A stretch of 64,000 nt of DNA, from positions 1-64,000 of the forward strand of contig JAAFKA010000018.1 of NCBI GenBank assembly GCA_013299115.1, given 5' to 3'. Origin of the DNA: Cytophagales bacterium. GTDB lineage: Bacteria > Bacteroidota > Bacteroidia > Cytophagales > Thermoflexibacteraceae. The notes beneath the pieces were generated by a model. That model searched no databases. It saw only the letters and a list, made by a program, of their open reading frames with translations, and was not told where the DNA came from. Positions 33,822-42,416 of the stretch are shown in pieces (the stretch's first letter is position 1; every line of letters starts with the position of its first letter). The position numbers and the translations under genes are program-made.

Positions 33822-34997
33822 TTAATTCAGCAACTCGTAAATTCCTGCCACCCCTTGTCCGCCACCTACGCAAGCCGAAACCATGCCGTATTTTTTACCT
33901 TGACGGCGGAGTTCGTTGAATAACTGAACAGAAAGTTTTGCACCCGAACAGCCCAACGGATGCCCTAATGCAATGGCACCACCATTGACGTTAATTTTGC
34001 TCTGGTCTAAGTTCAACTCTTTGATAACCGCCAACGACTGGGCTGCAAAAGCCTCGTTGAGTTCTATCAAATCTATATCGTCTATTGTCAAACCTGCTTG
34101 TTTCAAGGCTTTGGGAATGGCTGCAACAGGACCTATGCCCATAATACGAGGATTTACGCCTTCGGCTGTGTAAGCCACTAAACGAGCAATAGGTTTTAAG
34201 CCTAATTCATTGACCATTCTTTCAGACATGACCAACACAAAAGCTGCCCCATCAGAGGTTTGCGAACTGTTGCCTGCGGTTACGCTGCCTGTTGCCGAAA
34301 AAACAGGTTTCAATTTTGCCAACGCCTCTATGGTTGTATCTGCCCTTGCTCCTTCGTCTGTTTCTACTACAAATTCTTTGGTTTTTTTCTTGCCTTTTTC
34401 ATCTACAAAAGTTTCGCTAACTTTTACAGGCACAATTTCGTCTTTAAATTTGCCTGAATTAATGGCAGCTACGGCTTTTTTGTGCGAATTGTAAGAAAAA
34501 GCATCTTGTTCTTCTCTACCAATTTTAAAATCTACCGCCACTTGCTCCGCAGTTAAACCCATCCCAATATAATAGTCGGGATTTTTTTCGGCAATTTTCC
34601 AATTTAGGGCAGTTTTGTAGCCCATCGTTGGCACCATAGACATAGATTCTGTGCCGCCCGCAATGATACATTCGCCCATACCAGCCTTGATTCGGGCAGT
34701 GGCAATGGCAATGGTTTCTAAACCAGAGCCACAATACCGATTGACAATCATACCCGGTACGTTGATAGGCAAAGAAAGCAAAGAAATCATACGCCCCATT
34801 TGCATACCTTGTTCGGCTTCGGGTACGGCATTGCCCACAATGAGGTCATCGATGCGGGTTGCGTCTAAATTGGGGACAGCAGCCACCAAATGTTTAATCA
34901 CTTCGGCTGCCAAGTCGTCTGGTCGGGTAAAACGGAAACCGCCACGTGAGGCTTTTCCTACGGCTGTGCGGTAGCCCGCCACAATATAAGCATTCAT
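33822..34997 (-). CDS. fadA: Acetyl-CoA acyltransferase (thiolase)
   Basis: 391 residues, the normal length for degradative thiolases. It cleaves 3-ketoacyl-CoA to acetyl-CoA and a shortened acyl-CoA, or condenses acetyl-CoA. Catalytic Cys89 is in [12 protein letters not shown], the His in [15 protein letters not shown] (about 347) and the second Cys in [12 protein letters not shown] (about 377). [15 protein letters not shown] and [16 protein letters not shown] are also family marks. The frame is open for 42 more codons upstream, but the ATG at 34997 gives [15 protein letters not shown], the family start. No FadB or acyl-CoA dehydrogenase partner is adjacent, so the choice between beta-oxidation and other thiolase roles is open. 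Confidence 0.92.
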   Translation of the reverse strand: MNAYIVAGYRTAVGKASRGGFRFTRPDDLAAEVIKHLVAAVPNLDATRIDDLIVGNAVPEAEQGMQMGRMISLLSLPINVPGMIVNRYCGSGLETIAIATARIKAGMGECIIAGGTESMSMVPTMGYKTALNWKIAEKNPDYYIGMGLTAEQVAVDFKIGREEQDAFSYNSHKKAVAAINSGKFKDEIVPVKVSETFVDEKGKKKTKEFVVETDEGARADTTIEALAKLKPVFSATGSVTAGNSSQTSDGAAFVLVMSERMVNELGLKPIARLVAYTAEGVNPRIMGIGPVAAIPKALKQAGLTIDDIDLIELNEAFAAQSLAVIKELNLDQSKINVNGGAIALGHPLGCSGAKLSVQLFNELRRQGKKYGMVSACVGGGQGVAGIYELLN

Positions 34998-35206
34998 GGA
35001 TTTGATATTTATGTTTTTGAGTGTAGTTTCAATTTTTTTATTTCGGCAATAAAGGTAATAAAAAAAACTATGCAAGCATAATAATTTTGAAAAAAAATTA
35101 TTCAAATTAGCAAAGGTATGCACAAAGTCTTAGCATCATGATTTGTTATAATTTTTTCTGCTAACTTCGCAAACCAATTTTTTTCTATTCTATTTTCTTA
35201 AAACAG

Positions 35207-35773
35207 ATGCAACAAGAAACTCTTTACATCAAAAATATGGTCTGTCCACGCTGCAAAAGTGTGGTGCAGACTGTTATGCAAAAATTAGGCTTGCAAGTGG
35301 TCGACATAGAATTGGGCGAAGTGAAAGTATTGGTTGAAAAAAGTACAGATTTAGAAAATCTCAATCAACAGCTAAAAAATGAAGGGTTTGAACTCATTTT
35401 TGATAGAGAAAAACAAATAGTAGCCCAAATTAAAACCTATTTATTGGAATATTTAGAAAAAATAGAGTTTCTTCATGTCAAACTTTCGGATTATTTGGCT
35501 ACCAAAACAGATTTAAACTACATCTATTTGAGCAAAATTTTTTCTGCCAATGAAAATATCACAATAGAAAAGTTTTTTATTCTACTCAAAATAGAAAAAG
35601 TAAAAGAACTTTTGACCTACAAAGAACTTTCGTTGAGTGAAATTTCCTACCAATTAGCTTACAGCAGTGTGCAGGCACTGTCCCGCCAATTCAAAACCAT
35701 CACAGGTTTGACTGTTTCCGAATTTAAAGAGCAAGCAAACAACAGCCGAAAATCATTAGACAAGTTATATTAA
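35207..35773 (+). CDS. HMA-domain/AraC-type HTH regulator, probably metal-responsive
   Basis: 188 residues. The first 65 residues form a heavy-metal-associated (HMA) ferredoxin-like domain with CPRC at Cys13/Cys16; the C-terminal 100 residues are an AraC-family double HTH (LNYIYLSKIFSANENITIEK, then LSLSEISYQLAYSSVQALSR and RQFKTITGLTVSEFK). Binding of a soft metal at the CxxC could directly alter DNA binding. It heads the cluster with GNAT, HMA-DUF4396 and a TonB receptor, which it likely controls. A TAACTTCG box at 35162-35169 is a weak promoter match. Confidence 0.85.
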   Translation: MQQETLYIKNMVCPRCKSVVQTVMQKLGLQVVDIELGEVKVLVEKSTDLENLNQQLKNEGFELIFDREKQIVAQIKTYLLEYLEKIEFLHVKLSDYLATKTDLNYIYLSKIFSANENITIEKFFILLKIEKVKELLTYKELSLSEISYQLAYSSVQALSRQFKTITGLTVSEFKEQANNSRKSLDKLY

Positions 35774-35876
35774 ATAATTTTGTGGTATTTCTACAAAATC
35801 TTATACAACTTAGACAAAATTGTATAACAGATTTTCGGATGTTGCTGCTTACCTTTGCCCTAATAAACTAAAAAAC

Positions 35877-36413
35877 ATGGACATGATAGAAATCCAAAGA
35901 ATTGGATTGTTGGCAGCTGAGCAACTCCAACTAATTGGTAAACAGACTTTTGCCGAAACTTTTGCAGATACTAACACCGAAGAAAATATGCAAAAATATT
36001 TAGAAGAAAGTTTTTTAACAACTAAATTATTGTCAGAATTGACAAATCCAAACTCCGAATTTTATTTTGCTTTGTTGCATAAAAAAGTAATTGGTTACTT
36101 AAAAATAAATTTTGGGGAAGCTCAAACAGAAATTAAAGACTCAAATGCACTGGAGATAGAAAGAATTTATGTGTTAAAAGAATTTCAGGGCAAAAAAGTC
36201 GGGCAACTTTTATATGAAACAGCACTGAACAGAGCCAAACAAATAAATGTTGATAGTTTGTGGTTGGGAGTTTGGGAGAAAAACTCCAAAGCAATTAATT
36301 TTTATAAGAAAAATGGATTTGTCGAGTTTGACAAGCATATTTTTCAGTTAGGTGATGATGCACAAACAGACATCATGATGAAATTGCAACTTAATGAAAG
36401 CACCAAAAGATAA
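35877..36413 (+). CDS. GNAT family N-acetyltransferase
   Basis: 178 residues with the acetyl-CoA binding signature LKEFQGKKVGQLLYETALNRA and the C-terminal SLWLGVWEKNSKAINFYKKNGF pattern of ribosomal-protein or small-molecule GNATs. The longer frame begins at TTG; the ATG at 35877 (or one two codons on) is used because a perfect TACCTTTG -7 box lies at 35850-35857. It is followed after 5 nt by the HMA-DUF4396 gene, hence one operon. Its substrate is unknown; in this setting acetylation of a metal ligand or protein is possible but not shown. Confidence 0.85.
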   Translation: MDMIEIQRIGLLAAEQLQLIGKQTFAETFADTNTEENMQKYLEESFLTTKLLSELTNPNSEFYFALLHKKVIGYLKINFGEAQTEIKDSNALEIERIYVLKEFQGKKVGQLLYETALNRAKQINVDSLWLGVWEKNSKAINFYKKNGFVEFDKHIFQLGDDAQTDIMMKLQLNESTKR

Positions 36414-36418
36414 ACAAG

Positions 36419-37144
36419 ATGAAAACACTAACATTCAAAACCAATATCAACTGTGGAGGTTGCGTAGCAAAAATTACGCCTTTTCTAAACGGAAATGCAG
36501 CCATTCAGTCGTGGAAAGTAGACACTCAAAACCCCGATAAAATTCTAACTATAGAAGGACAATTAGATGAAAATCAGGTAATTGATTTAATAAAACAAGC
36601 AGGTTTTGAGGTCAAAGAAAGTTTGCAAAACTACACGCAAGAGAATAGACAAAATAATACGCAAAATAATACGCAAAATAATACGCAAAATGATACGCAA
36701 AACAGTTTTTGGCAAGACCAGACTGTGTGGAAAAAAGCAAGTTTCAATACGCTAAATTGCTTAATTGGCTGTTCTATTGGTGATTTTGGAATGATTATTT
36801 ACTTGCAAATTTACCAACCACATAGCCCTTTGTGGCTTACGATGATTTTAGCCATTGTTGCGGGTTTGTGTACTTCTATCTTATTGGAAACCAGTATTTT
36901 ACGTTACAAAGAGCAGCTTTCTTGGAAACAATCTTTGCATACAGCGTTGGGAATGTCTTTAATTTCTATGGTGGCAATGGAAATTGCAATGAACATCACC
37001 GACTTTATGCTCACAGGAGGAAAGGCAGATTTTCATTCCCACACCTATTGGTTGGCTTTTGCGGTGGCTTTGGTAGCAGGTTTTTTTGCCCCACTTCCTT
37101 ATAATTATTTCAAACTCAAAAAATATAACAAGGCTTGCCACTAA
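36419..37144 (+). CDS. HMA-domain plus DUF4396 membrane protein
   Basis: 241 residues. N-terminal HMA domain with CGGC (Cys12/Cys15), then a Gln/Asn/Thr-rich linker of repeated NNTQ units, then a DUF4396 membrane domain of four helices beginning NTLNCLIGCSIGDFGMI. A His-containing loop (DFHSHTYW) precedes the last helix. DUF4396 proteins are found with copper and heavy-metal genes and are thought to take part in metal transport; the HMA domain may deliver the metal. The linker is encoded by a 12 nt tandem repeat, so its length may vary. Confidence 0.82.
   Translation: MKTLTFKTNINCGGCVAKITPFLNGNAAIQSWKVDTQNPDKILTIEGQLDENQVIDLIKQAGFEVKESLQNYTQENRQNNTQNNTQNNTQNDTQNSFWQDQTVWKKASFNTLNCLIGCSIGDFGMIIYLQIYQPHSPLWLTMILAIVAGLCTSILLETSILRYKEQLSWKQSLHTALGMSLISMVAMEIAMNITDFMLTGGKADFHSHTYWLAFAVALVAGFFAPLPYNYFKLKKYNKACH
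36649..36703 (+). repeat. 12-nt tandem repeat coding for an NNTQ linker
   Basis: Four units of GCAAAATAATAC (36649-36696, first and last with one substitution) plus a partial fifth. Twelve bases keep the reading frame, so gain or loss of units changes linker length by four residues. Confidence 0.9.
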
Positions 37145-37168
37145 ATAATTTTGAGTTTTTAATTTTTA

Positions 37169-37342
37169 CTGTAGAACGGACTTTAGTTCGTTTTTTGAAG
37201 TTTCGGAGATAAAATATTTTTGATTTTCAATCACAAGAAACAGACTTTAGTCCGTTTTTTGAAGTTTCGGAGATAAAAAGTATCTTTTAAAATCTAAATT
37301 TTGATTTTCAATCACAAGAAACGGACTAAAGTCCGTTCTACA
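37169..37342. repeat. Duplicated R2 element upstream of the TonB receptor
   Basis: Bounded by GTAGAACGGACTTTAG and its inverted copy CTAAAGTCCGTTCTAC. Inside, a segment with TTTTTTGAAGTTTCGGAGAT and GATTTTCAATCACAAGAAAC is repeated directly, giving three R2 palindromes in a row. It fills most of the gap between the DUF4396 and receptor genes. Confidence 0.85.
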
Positions 37343-37376
37343 AATTTTAAACTAATTGCTTTATTTTCAACAACTT

Positions 37377-39824
37377 ATGAAATATTACCAAAAATTCTTA
37401 CTTAAAAAGCTTTGTTTCTTATTTAGTTTTTTGCTACTCCTTAGCCCCCAACTCCACGCCCAAACTTCTCCCACACAAAAAATTTGGATAACAGGCAAAG
37501 TTTTTCAGACCAACGACAAGGGTGAAAAAGAACCTCTCACAGGGGCTACGGTCTTGTGGGCAGCTGCGCCCTCGCCTCATGGTGTGGTAACAGACACCGC
37601 AGGTGCTTTTCGGATAGACAGACCTAATTCAGCCCATAAACAGTTGATAATCAGTTTTATAGGTTTCAAAGCAGATACTATAACTTTGCCCGACTCGCAA
37701 GAAAATATAACCTTACCCGAAGTTATTTTGACAGGTAGCAGTGAATTGGCAGCCGTTGAGGTTACTTTCCGCCCTCCTTCCACTTTTATAGACGGTATGA
37801 CGGCACTCAAAACGCAGACCATGACCAAAAAAGAATTAACCAAAGCAGCTTGTTGCAATTTATCAGAAAGTTTTGAAACCAATCCTGCCGTAGATGTGGC
37901 GTTTACAGATGCCCTCACAGGCACAAAACAGATAGAAATGTTGGGTTTGGCGGGGATTTACACCCAAACCACCACCGAAAATATGCCTTCGTTGCGGGGG
38001 TTAGCAAGCAATTTTGGGCTGAATTACATACCAGGTTCTTGGATACAAAATATTTACGTTTCCAAAGGCACAGGCTCCGTAGTCAATGGCTACGAATCCA
38101 TAGCAGGGCAAATCAACGTAGAACTCAAAAATCCTGAAACGACTATCAAGGAATGGGAAAGATTTTTTTTCAATGCTTATGTGAATGAGGCAGGAAGAAT
38201 GGAAGGAAATGCAAATTTTACACTCAATCTTACACCTGAAAAAAAGATAATTTTGCTACCAAATGGCAAAAAAACTTGGCAAAATTTGCCCGAAAGAAAG
38301 ATGACTTGGGCTACTACTACCCTTTTACACGTAAGTTCCTTGCCTTTTCAACAAGACATGAACCATGATGGTTTTATGGATATGCCTACTTATAGCCAAC
38401 TCAATGCTGCCAATCGGTGGAGTTTTAGGCACAAAAAAGGCTGGGAAGGACAGTTTGGTTTCAAAGTTTTGCAAGATAATAAAATAGGCGGACAGACAAA
38501 CGGACACCACAGCATTGTTCACGACATGGATACGCATACCGACACGAAAATGCCCTTGTATAGGTTGGGTATGGACACACGCCGCATGGAGGTATGGTCG
38601 AAAATTGGCTTGGTATCGCAAAAAAAGCCTTATCAAAGCTCTGGTTTGCAGTTGTCTGCCATTAATCACGATTTCAACACGTATTTTGGCAACACCCAAT
38701 ACAATGCCAAACAACAAACTTTGTACGGAAATTGGATTTTCCAAAGCATCATTTCCAATACCAACCACACGTGGAAAGCAGGCATGAGCCAACTCATAGA
38801 CTACTATGACGAAACTTTTAAGGGCAAACTCCGCAACTATGATGTGGTGGGCAAAGACACCATTTCTTTTGGGCAAAACCAGTTTCTTCGCACCGAGTCG
38901 GTTACAGGTATTTTTGGTGAGTACCAATATACCTACCTCACCAAATTTAGTTTGGTGGCAGGTTTGCGAGCCGACTATCACAACATTTTTGGCTTTTTTC
39001 TTACACCACGTTTGCACCTGCGTTATGCACCTACGGAAAACACCATTTTCAGGGCTTCGTGGGGCAGAGGACAACGGACAGCCAATGTATTTGCTGAAAA
39101 TACACCTATTTTTGCAAGTTCACGAGTGGTGCATATCATAGGGCAGCAACAAAGGGACAGAGTGTATGGATTAAGTCCCGAAGTAGCTTGGAATTTTGGT
39201 TTGAATTTTACGCAAAACTTCAATTTTTTGTATCGTGAAGGCAGCGTAGGCATTGATTTTTACCATACCAATTTTACTAATCAAGTCGTAGTGGATTTGG
39301 ATAGAAACCCCAAAGAAATTTGGTTTTATAATTTGGCGGGCAAGTCTTATTCCAACAGTTTGCAGGTGGAGGCAAACTACGAAGTGCTTAAAAATGTAGA
39401 GGTCAAAGTAGCTTATCGTTGGCTTGATGTGCAGACTACATTTCATGGTAATTTGTTAGCAAAACCTTTGGTAGCACCCAACCGTTTTTTCGTAAATATA
39501 GGTTATGAGGCAAGACGCAAATGGAAATTTGACGTAACTTTGCAGTGGTACGACCAAAAAAGGTTGCCACAAACCACAGCCAGCCCCGAAGCCTACCGCC
39601 AACGGGCTTATTCACCCAACTTTTTTATGCTCAATGGGCAAATTTCTAAAACTTTTGGCAATAACTTAGACGTTTATCTCGGTGGCGAAAACTTGTTGAA
39701 TTTTACTCAACACAACCCTATTGTGTCTGCGGATAATCCTTACAGCCCTTATTTTGATAGTTCTTTTGTTTGGGGCAATGTGTTTGGGCGTATGTTGTAT
39801 GCAGGTGTAAGGTGGAAATGGTAG
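37377..39824 (+). CDS. TonB-dependent outer membrane receptor
   Basis: 815 residues. Signal peptide (KLCFLFSFLLLLSPQLHAQ), carboxypeptidase regulatory-like domain (GKVFQTNDKGEKEPLTGATV, about 30-120), plug domain (ENMPSLRGLASNFGLNYIPG, then VSKGTGSVVNGYESIAGQIN) and a 22-strand barrel ending FGRMLYAGVRWKW with a terminal aromatic. It imports a ligand across the outer membrane using TonB energy. Position after the HMA genes suggests a metal or metal complex such as copper, but the ligand is not readable. The ATG at 37377 gives the signal peptide; the earlier start is TTG in a repeat. Confidence 0.9.
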   Translation: MKYYQKFLLKKLCFLFSFLLLLSPQLHAQTSPTQKIWITGKVFQTNDKGEKEPLTGATVLWAAAPSPHGVVTDTAGAFRIDRPNSAHKQLIISFIGFKADTITLPDSQENITLPEVILTGSSELAAVEVTFRPPSTFIDGMTALKTQTMTKKELTKAACCNLSESFETNPAVDVAFTDALTGTKQIEMLGLAGIYTQTTTENMPSLRGLASNFGLNYIPGSWIQNIYVSKGTGSVVNGYESIAGQINVELKNPETTIKEWERFFFNAYVNEAGRMEGNANFTLNLTPEKKIILLPNGKKTWQNLPERKMTWATTTLLHVSSLPFQQDMNHDGFMDMPTYSQLNAANRWSFRHKKGWEGQFGFKVLQDNKIGGQTNGHHSIVHDMDTHTDTKMPLYRLGMDTRRMEVWSKIGLVSQKKPYQSSGLQLSAINHDFNTYFGNTQYNAKQQTLYGNWIFQSIISNTNHTWKAGMSQLIDYYDETFKGKLRNYDVVGKDTISFGQNQFLRTESVTGIFGEYQYTYLTKFSLVAGLRADYHNIFGFFLTPRLHLRYAPTENTIFRASWGRGQRTANVFAENTPIFASSRVVHIIGQQQRDRVYGLSPEVAWNFGLNFTQNFNFLYREGSVGIDFYHTNFTNQVVVDLDRNPKEIWFYNLAGKSYSNSLQVEANYEVLKNVEVKVAYRWLDVQTTFHGNLLAKPLVAPNRFFVNIGYEARRKWKFDVTLQWYDQKRLPQTTASPEAYRQRAYSPNFFMLNGQISKTFGNNLDVYLGGENLLNFTQHNPIVSADNPYSPYFDSSFVWGNVFGRMLYAGVRWKW

Positions 39825-39856
39825 CAAAGTCCCTTTGCTACGCCCTGAGGAGCTAC

Positions 39857-39883
39857 TATCGGACATTTTGAAAGTGTCCAATA
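39857..39883. repeat. Palindrome R5 between convergent genes
   Basis: TATCGGACATTTTGAAAGTG then TCCAATA; a slightly degenerate copy of the perfect 29 nt palindrome at 48176-48204. It lies between the stop codons of the receptor and RNA ligase genes and could end both transcripts. Confidence 0.75.
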
Positions 39884-39895
39884 AATTTTGCCTAC

Positions 39896-40912
39896 CTACT
39901 TATCCTCTGCCATTCGATAAGCCTTAGCAAAAATAGGTTTCAGCAACTTCCAAATCAAAGGTGCGTAATTTTTTTGGTCGAGCATAGCAAAAAGCACAGC
40001 AGGATAAGCACAAGTTCGAAAATACAGGGCAGTGGCTTTGCGGTCTTCCAAGACCTTAAAATCTTGCTTACATTGGTTTTCTATCACTTCATAACGACTT
40101 TGCAAATCGCCAACAGTGTGCTGCACCCATTTATAAAACTCATCAGGCACTTTTTCCAACCACGAGTCGAGGGGAATATTCTCTTTTAGGTGTTCCCAAA
40201 TCATTTGGTTAGAAATGCCTGTCATAATCCTATGCAGTCGCACATAATCCGCAAACTTGATTTTCAACCGAAAACCATTTTGGAATTTGATAACAAATCC
40301 TTCGCTGTTGTCCCAATTTAGCTTTTTGAGGGCTTGCAAGTCTGTCAAACCGTCATATTTTTTCACTTGCGGAAATCCAGTCGTTGCTAAGGGTAATTCT
40401 TGCCCTGTTTGGGTGTCTATCATTGCCAATAAAACCAAATCCTCTTGGTTGCCATAATCTACTACTATTTTGTTTTGTGGATAGATAATTTCGAACAAAT
40501 AAGTGTAGTTTGGATTGAGGTGTGCAAAGGTATGGGCATAACGACTATTCAAAATTTCGTTGGCTTTTTCGGCTTGCTCACTCTGAAAAGAGCCTCTGGT
40601 GGCTATAAAAGGCTGATTTTGCCACCAATATAAAATCCCTAACGACCCATCTAATTTTTCATAAACCTCAAAAGGCAGCAGAGGTAAATCTTGGTTGGCG
40701 TGTTCTTCGAGATTAAAAAACTTTTTAAAAGGTTGGGCAACTACTTGTCCTTCGGCATCGAGGATTAAACCTCGGCAACGCAAAGTAAGGTCATTCCAAA
40801 TAGCATCGTATTGGCATTTGGCTGTGTAGTTGTAGATAAACAAGGGGGCAGTGGGGTGTTTTTGCACCACTATATATTGAGATTCTATCAGTGATTGGAG
40901 TTCTTGTAACAT
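39896..40912 (-). CDS. T4 Rnl1-like RNA ligase
   Basis: 338 residues with all nucleotidyltransferase motifs: RCRG (45-48) before motif I KLDGS with lysine nucleophile Lys86, motif III YLFEIIYP (138-145), motif IV EGFVIKF (204-210) and motif V LKIKFADY (216-223). It should ligate 5'-phosphate to 3'-hydroxyl RNA ends with ATP. The C-terminal 115 residues are helical and resemble the Rnl1 extra domain. No kinase-phosphatase or anticodon nuclease gene is nearby, so it is an orphan. Such ligases repair tRNA cut by phage-triggered nucleases, but a housekeeping RNA role is equally possible. Confidence 0.88.
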   Translation of the reverse strand: MLQELQSLIESQYIVVQKHPTAPLFIYNYTAKCQYDAIWNDLTLRCRGLILDAEGQVVAQPFKKFFNLEEHANQDLPLLPFEVYEKLDGSLGILYWWQNQPFIATRGSFQSEQAEKANEILNSRYAHTFAHLNPNYTYLFEIIYPQNKIVVDYGNQEDLVLLAMIDTQTGQELPLATTGFPQVKKYDGLTDLQALKKLNWDNSEGFVIKFQNGFRLKIKFADYVRLHRIMTGISNQMIWEHLKENIPLDSWLEKVPDEFYKWVQHTVGDLQSRYEVIENQCKQDFKVLEDRKATALYFRTCAYPAVLFAMLDQKNYAPLIWKLLKPIFAKAYRMAEDK

Positions 40913-41012
40913 GATTATTTTTTTAAAAACAACAAAAACCTATAAGTTTTATTACATCTTATAGGTTTGAACCAATTATTGTGTAAACCAAATAGGTTTA
41001 TTGCGTTGGTAG

Positions 41013-41393
41013 TTATTCCAAAACAGAATTGATAGGCATTTCGGTTTCTCTCAAAATATCCTCCACTTCCTCCTGCATATCGTCATCTTCTCTGTCTATA
41101 AACCAATTGACAATCACTTTTCCGCCCTCGTCTTTGTAGTTTTTGAGAATTTTAAGCATGACCAAAATACATTTCGAGCTACTGGTGTTCATGTAGCGAA
41201 GTTTGATATTGAAAGTAAGAGAACCTTTTTTTGTACCAATGTATTCTTTCAACCATTTATAAAGAGGGTCGTAGAAAGCATAAGTTTCCTCTAAGTAAGA
41301 TTCGCCTGCAATTTCGCAAGTGCCTGTTGCAGCGTCAAATTTTACTTCGGGGGTAAAATAGACTTCACTACCTTCTATAAAAATATTTTCCAT
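41013..41393 (-). CDS. SiaC-family regulatory phosphoprotein (DUF1987), copy 1
   Basis: 126 residues. In Pseudomonas the SiaC protein is phosphorylated on one threonine by SiaB and dephosphorylated by SiaA; the unmodified form activates a target. The phosphosite context is present: YMNTSSSK with Thr70. Other marks are YFTPEVKFDAATGTCEIAGE, FYDPLYKWLKEY and WFIDREDDDMQEEVEDI. The earlier TTG start is rejected in favour of ATG at 41393. It is the last gene of the Sia set, split from copy 2 by a 520 nt repeat region. Confidence 0.92.
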   Translation of the reverse strand: MENIFIEGSEVYFTPEVKFDAATGTCEIAGESYLEETYAFYDPLYKWLKEYIGTKKGSLTFNIKLRYMNTSSSKCILVMLKILKNYKDEGGKVIVNWFIDREDDDMQEEVEDILRETEMPINSVLE

Positions 41394-41443
41394 AATCAAC
41401 TGTTTTTACAAGATGAAAAGTGTAGTTTGAAATTTTGTTTATA

Positions 41444-41905
41444 TTTAATGTAAGCTGTGTAGTATTGTAGTTATGGACTTTAGTTTGTAGTGTGGACTTT
41501 AGTCCACATATTTCAATTTAAACTTTAGTCCACACATTTTAATTTAAACTTTAGTCGACACATTTTAATTATACAAGACTATATTTTGCACAAACTTACA
41601 CAAAAATTGATTTTTAAAAATTTAGGTGCGGACTAAAGTCCAATGCTATTAAGCTAAGAAAGTGTTTTTTAGTGCCGTTAGGCACGAAATATTTATAGTA
41701 TAGACATATTCCCACCCTCCAAAGTGCCGTAGGCACGACATATTTCGTGCCTACGGCACTTTGGAGGAGTCGGTACTTACTTTTCCTATAAATATGTCGT
41801 TCCTAACGGAACTAAAAAAATAATTACTTGATAATCAATTAATTAGCAATATTACAATTTTACTTTCTTAGCTTAATAGCATTGGACTAAAGTCCACACT
41901 ACAGT
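41444..41905. repeat. Nested palindromes between the two siaC-like genes
   Basis: Layers from outside in: GTGCGGACTAAAGTCC with CAATGCTATTAAGCTAAGAA (41627-41663) and its inverse (41862-41899); GTGCCGTTAGGCACGAAATA and its partial inverse near 41790-41815; and a perfect 23 bp stem CCTCCAAAGTGCCGTAGGCA (41716-41767). To the left, 41444-41464 repeats the TTTAATGTAAGCTGTGTAG end seen in other elements, followed by direct repeats of AATTTAAACTTTAGTC. No gene is seen in this stretch. Confidence 0.85.
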
Positions 41906-41915
41906 AAACAATGTA

Positions 41916-42302
41916 CTAATTAATGCTTACTAACTCTATGGCTAACCCTGTTACTAAGGTAAAATCCTCTATTTCTTCTCTCATGTCTTCGTCTAATTTT
42001 CTCAAAAACCAACGCACTTTTACTTCGTTTCCACTTAATTGGTATTTTTTGAGTAATCTTAGCATATCTAAGACAAATTTAGAACTACTTGTATTAAAAT
42101 ACGTCAATTTAATATCAAAAAACAAGCCACCTCTCACTTCTTTTATATAAGTTTCTAACCAATCGGAAAGAGGTTTATAAAAGAAATAAGGTTGCTCCAT
42201 GAAAGCCTCGCCAGATAATACACATACACCTGTTTTTGCATTAAATTCTACATTAGGTGTTGAAGAATCTGTATGGTTATTGATAATATATAAGTCTTCC
42301 AC
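41916..42302 (-). CDS. SiaC-family regulatory phosphoprotein (DUF1987), copy 2
   Basis: 128 residues. The same fold as copy 1: STPNVEFNAKTGVCVLSGE, FYKPLSDWLETY, the phosphosite YFNTSSSK with Thr71, and WFLRKLDEDMREEIEDF. Identity to copy 1 is clear but moderate, so it is an old duplication. The start is GTG at 42302; an in-frame TAG lies 15 nt upstream and no ATG is available. It follows the siaB-like gene by 114 nt. Confidence 0.9.
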   Translation of the reverse strand: MEDLYIINNHTDSSTPNVEFNAKTGVCVLSGEAFMEQPYFFYKPLSDWLETYIKEVRGGLFFDIKLTYFNTSSSKFVLDMLRLLKKYQLSGNEVKVRWFLRKLDEDMREEIEDFTLVTGLAIELVSIN

Positions 42303-42416
42303 TTTGTTGAATTGCTAGCTTGTAAAATGAATGGGTAGTTGCTTTGGTGCTATATTTTTTACAATATGATAGTTGAAATATTTTTTCAATGTAAAGATAA
42401 ATTAAGCAATAATTTT

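Noticed and set aside
36649-36703. Tandem repeats considered as CRISPR or a DnaA/iteron cluster
   Set aside because: Units are contiguous 12-mers in frame within a coding linker; no spacers, no replication gene.
38325-39074. 249-codon minus-strand frame inside the TonB receptor
   Set aside because: The receptor frame has continuous domain structure on the plus strand; the antisense frame has none.
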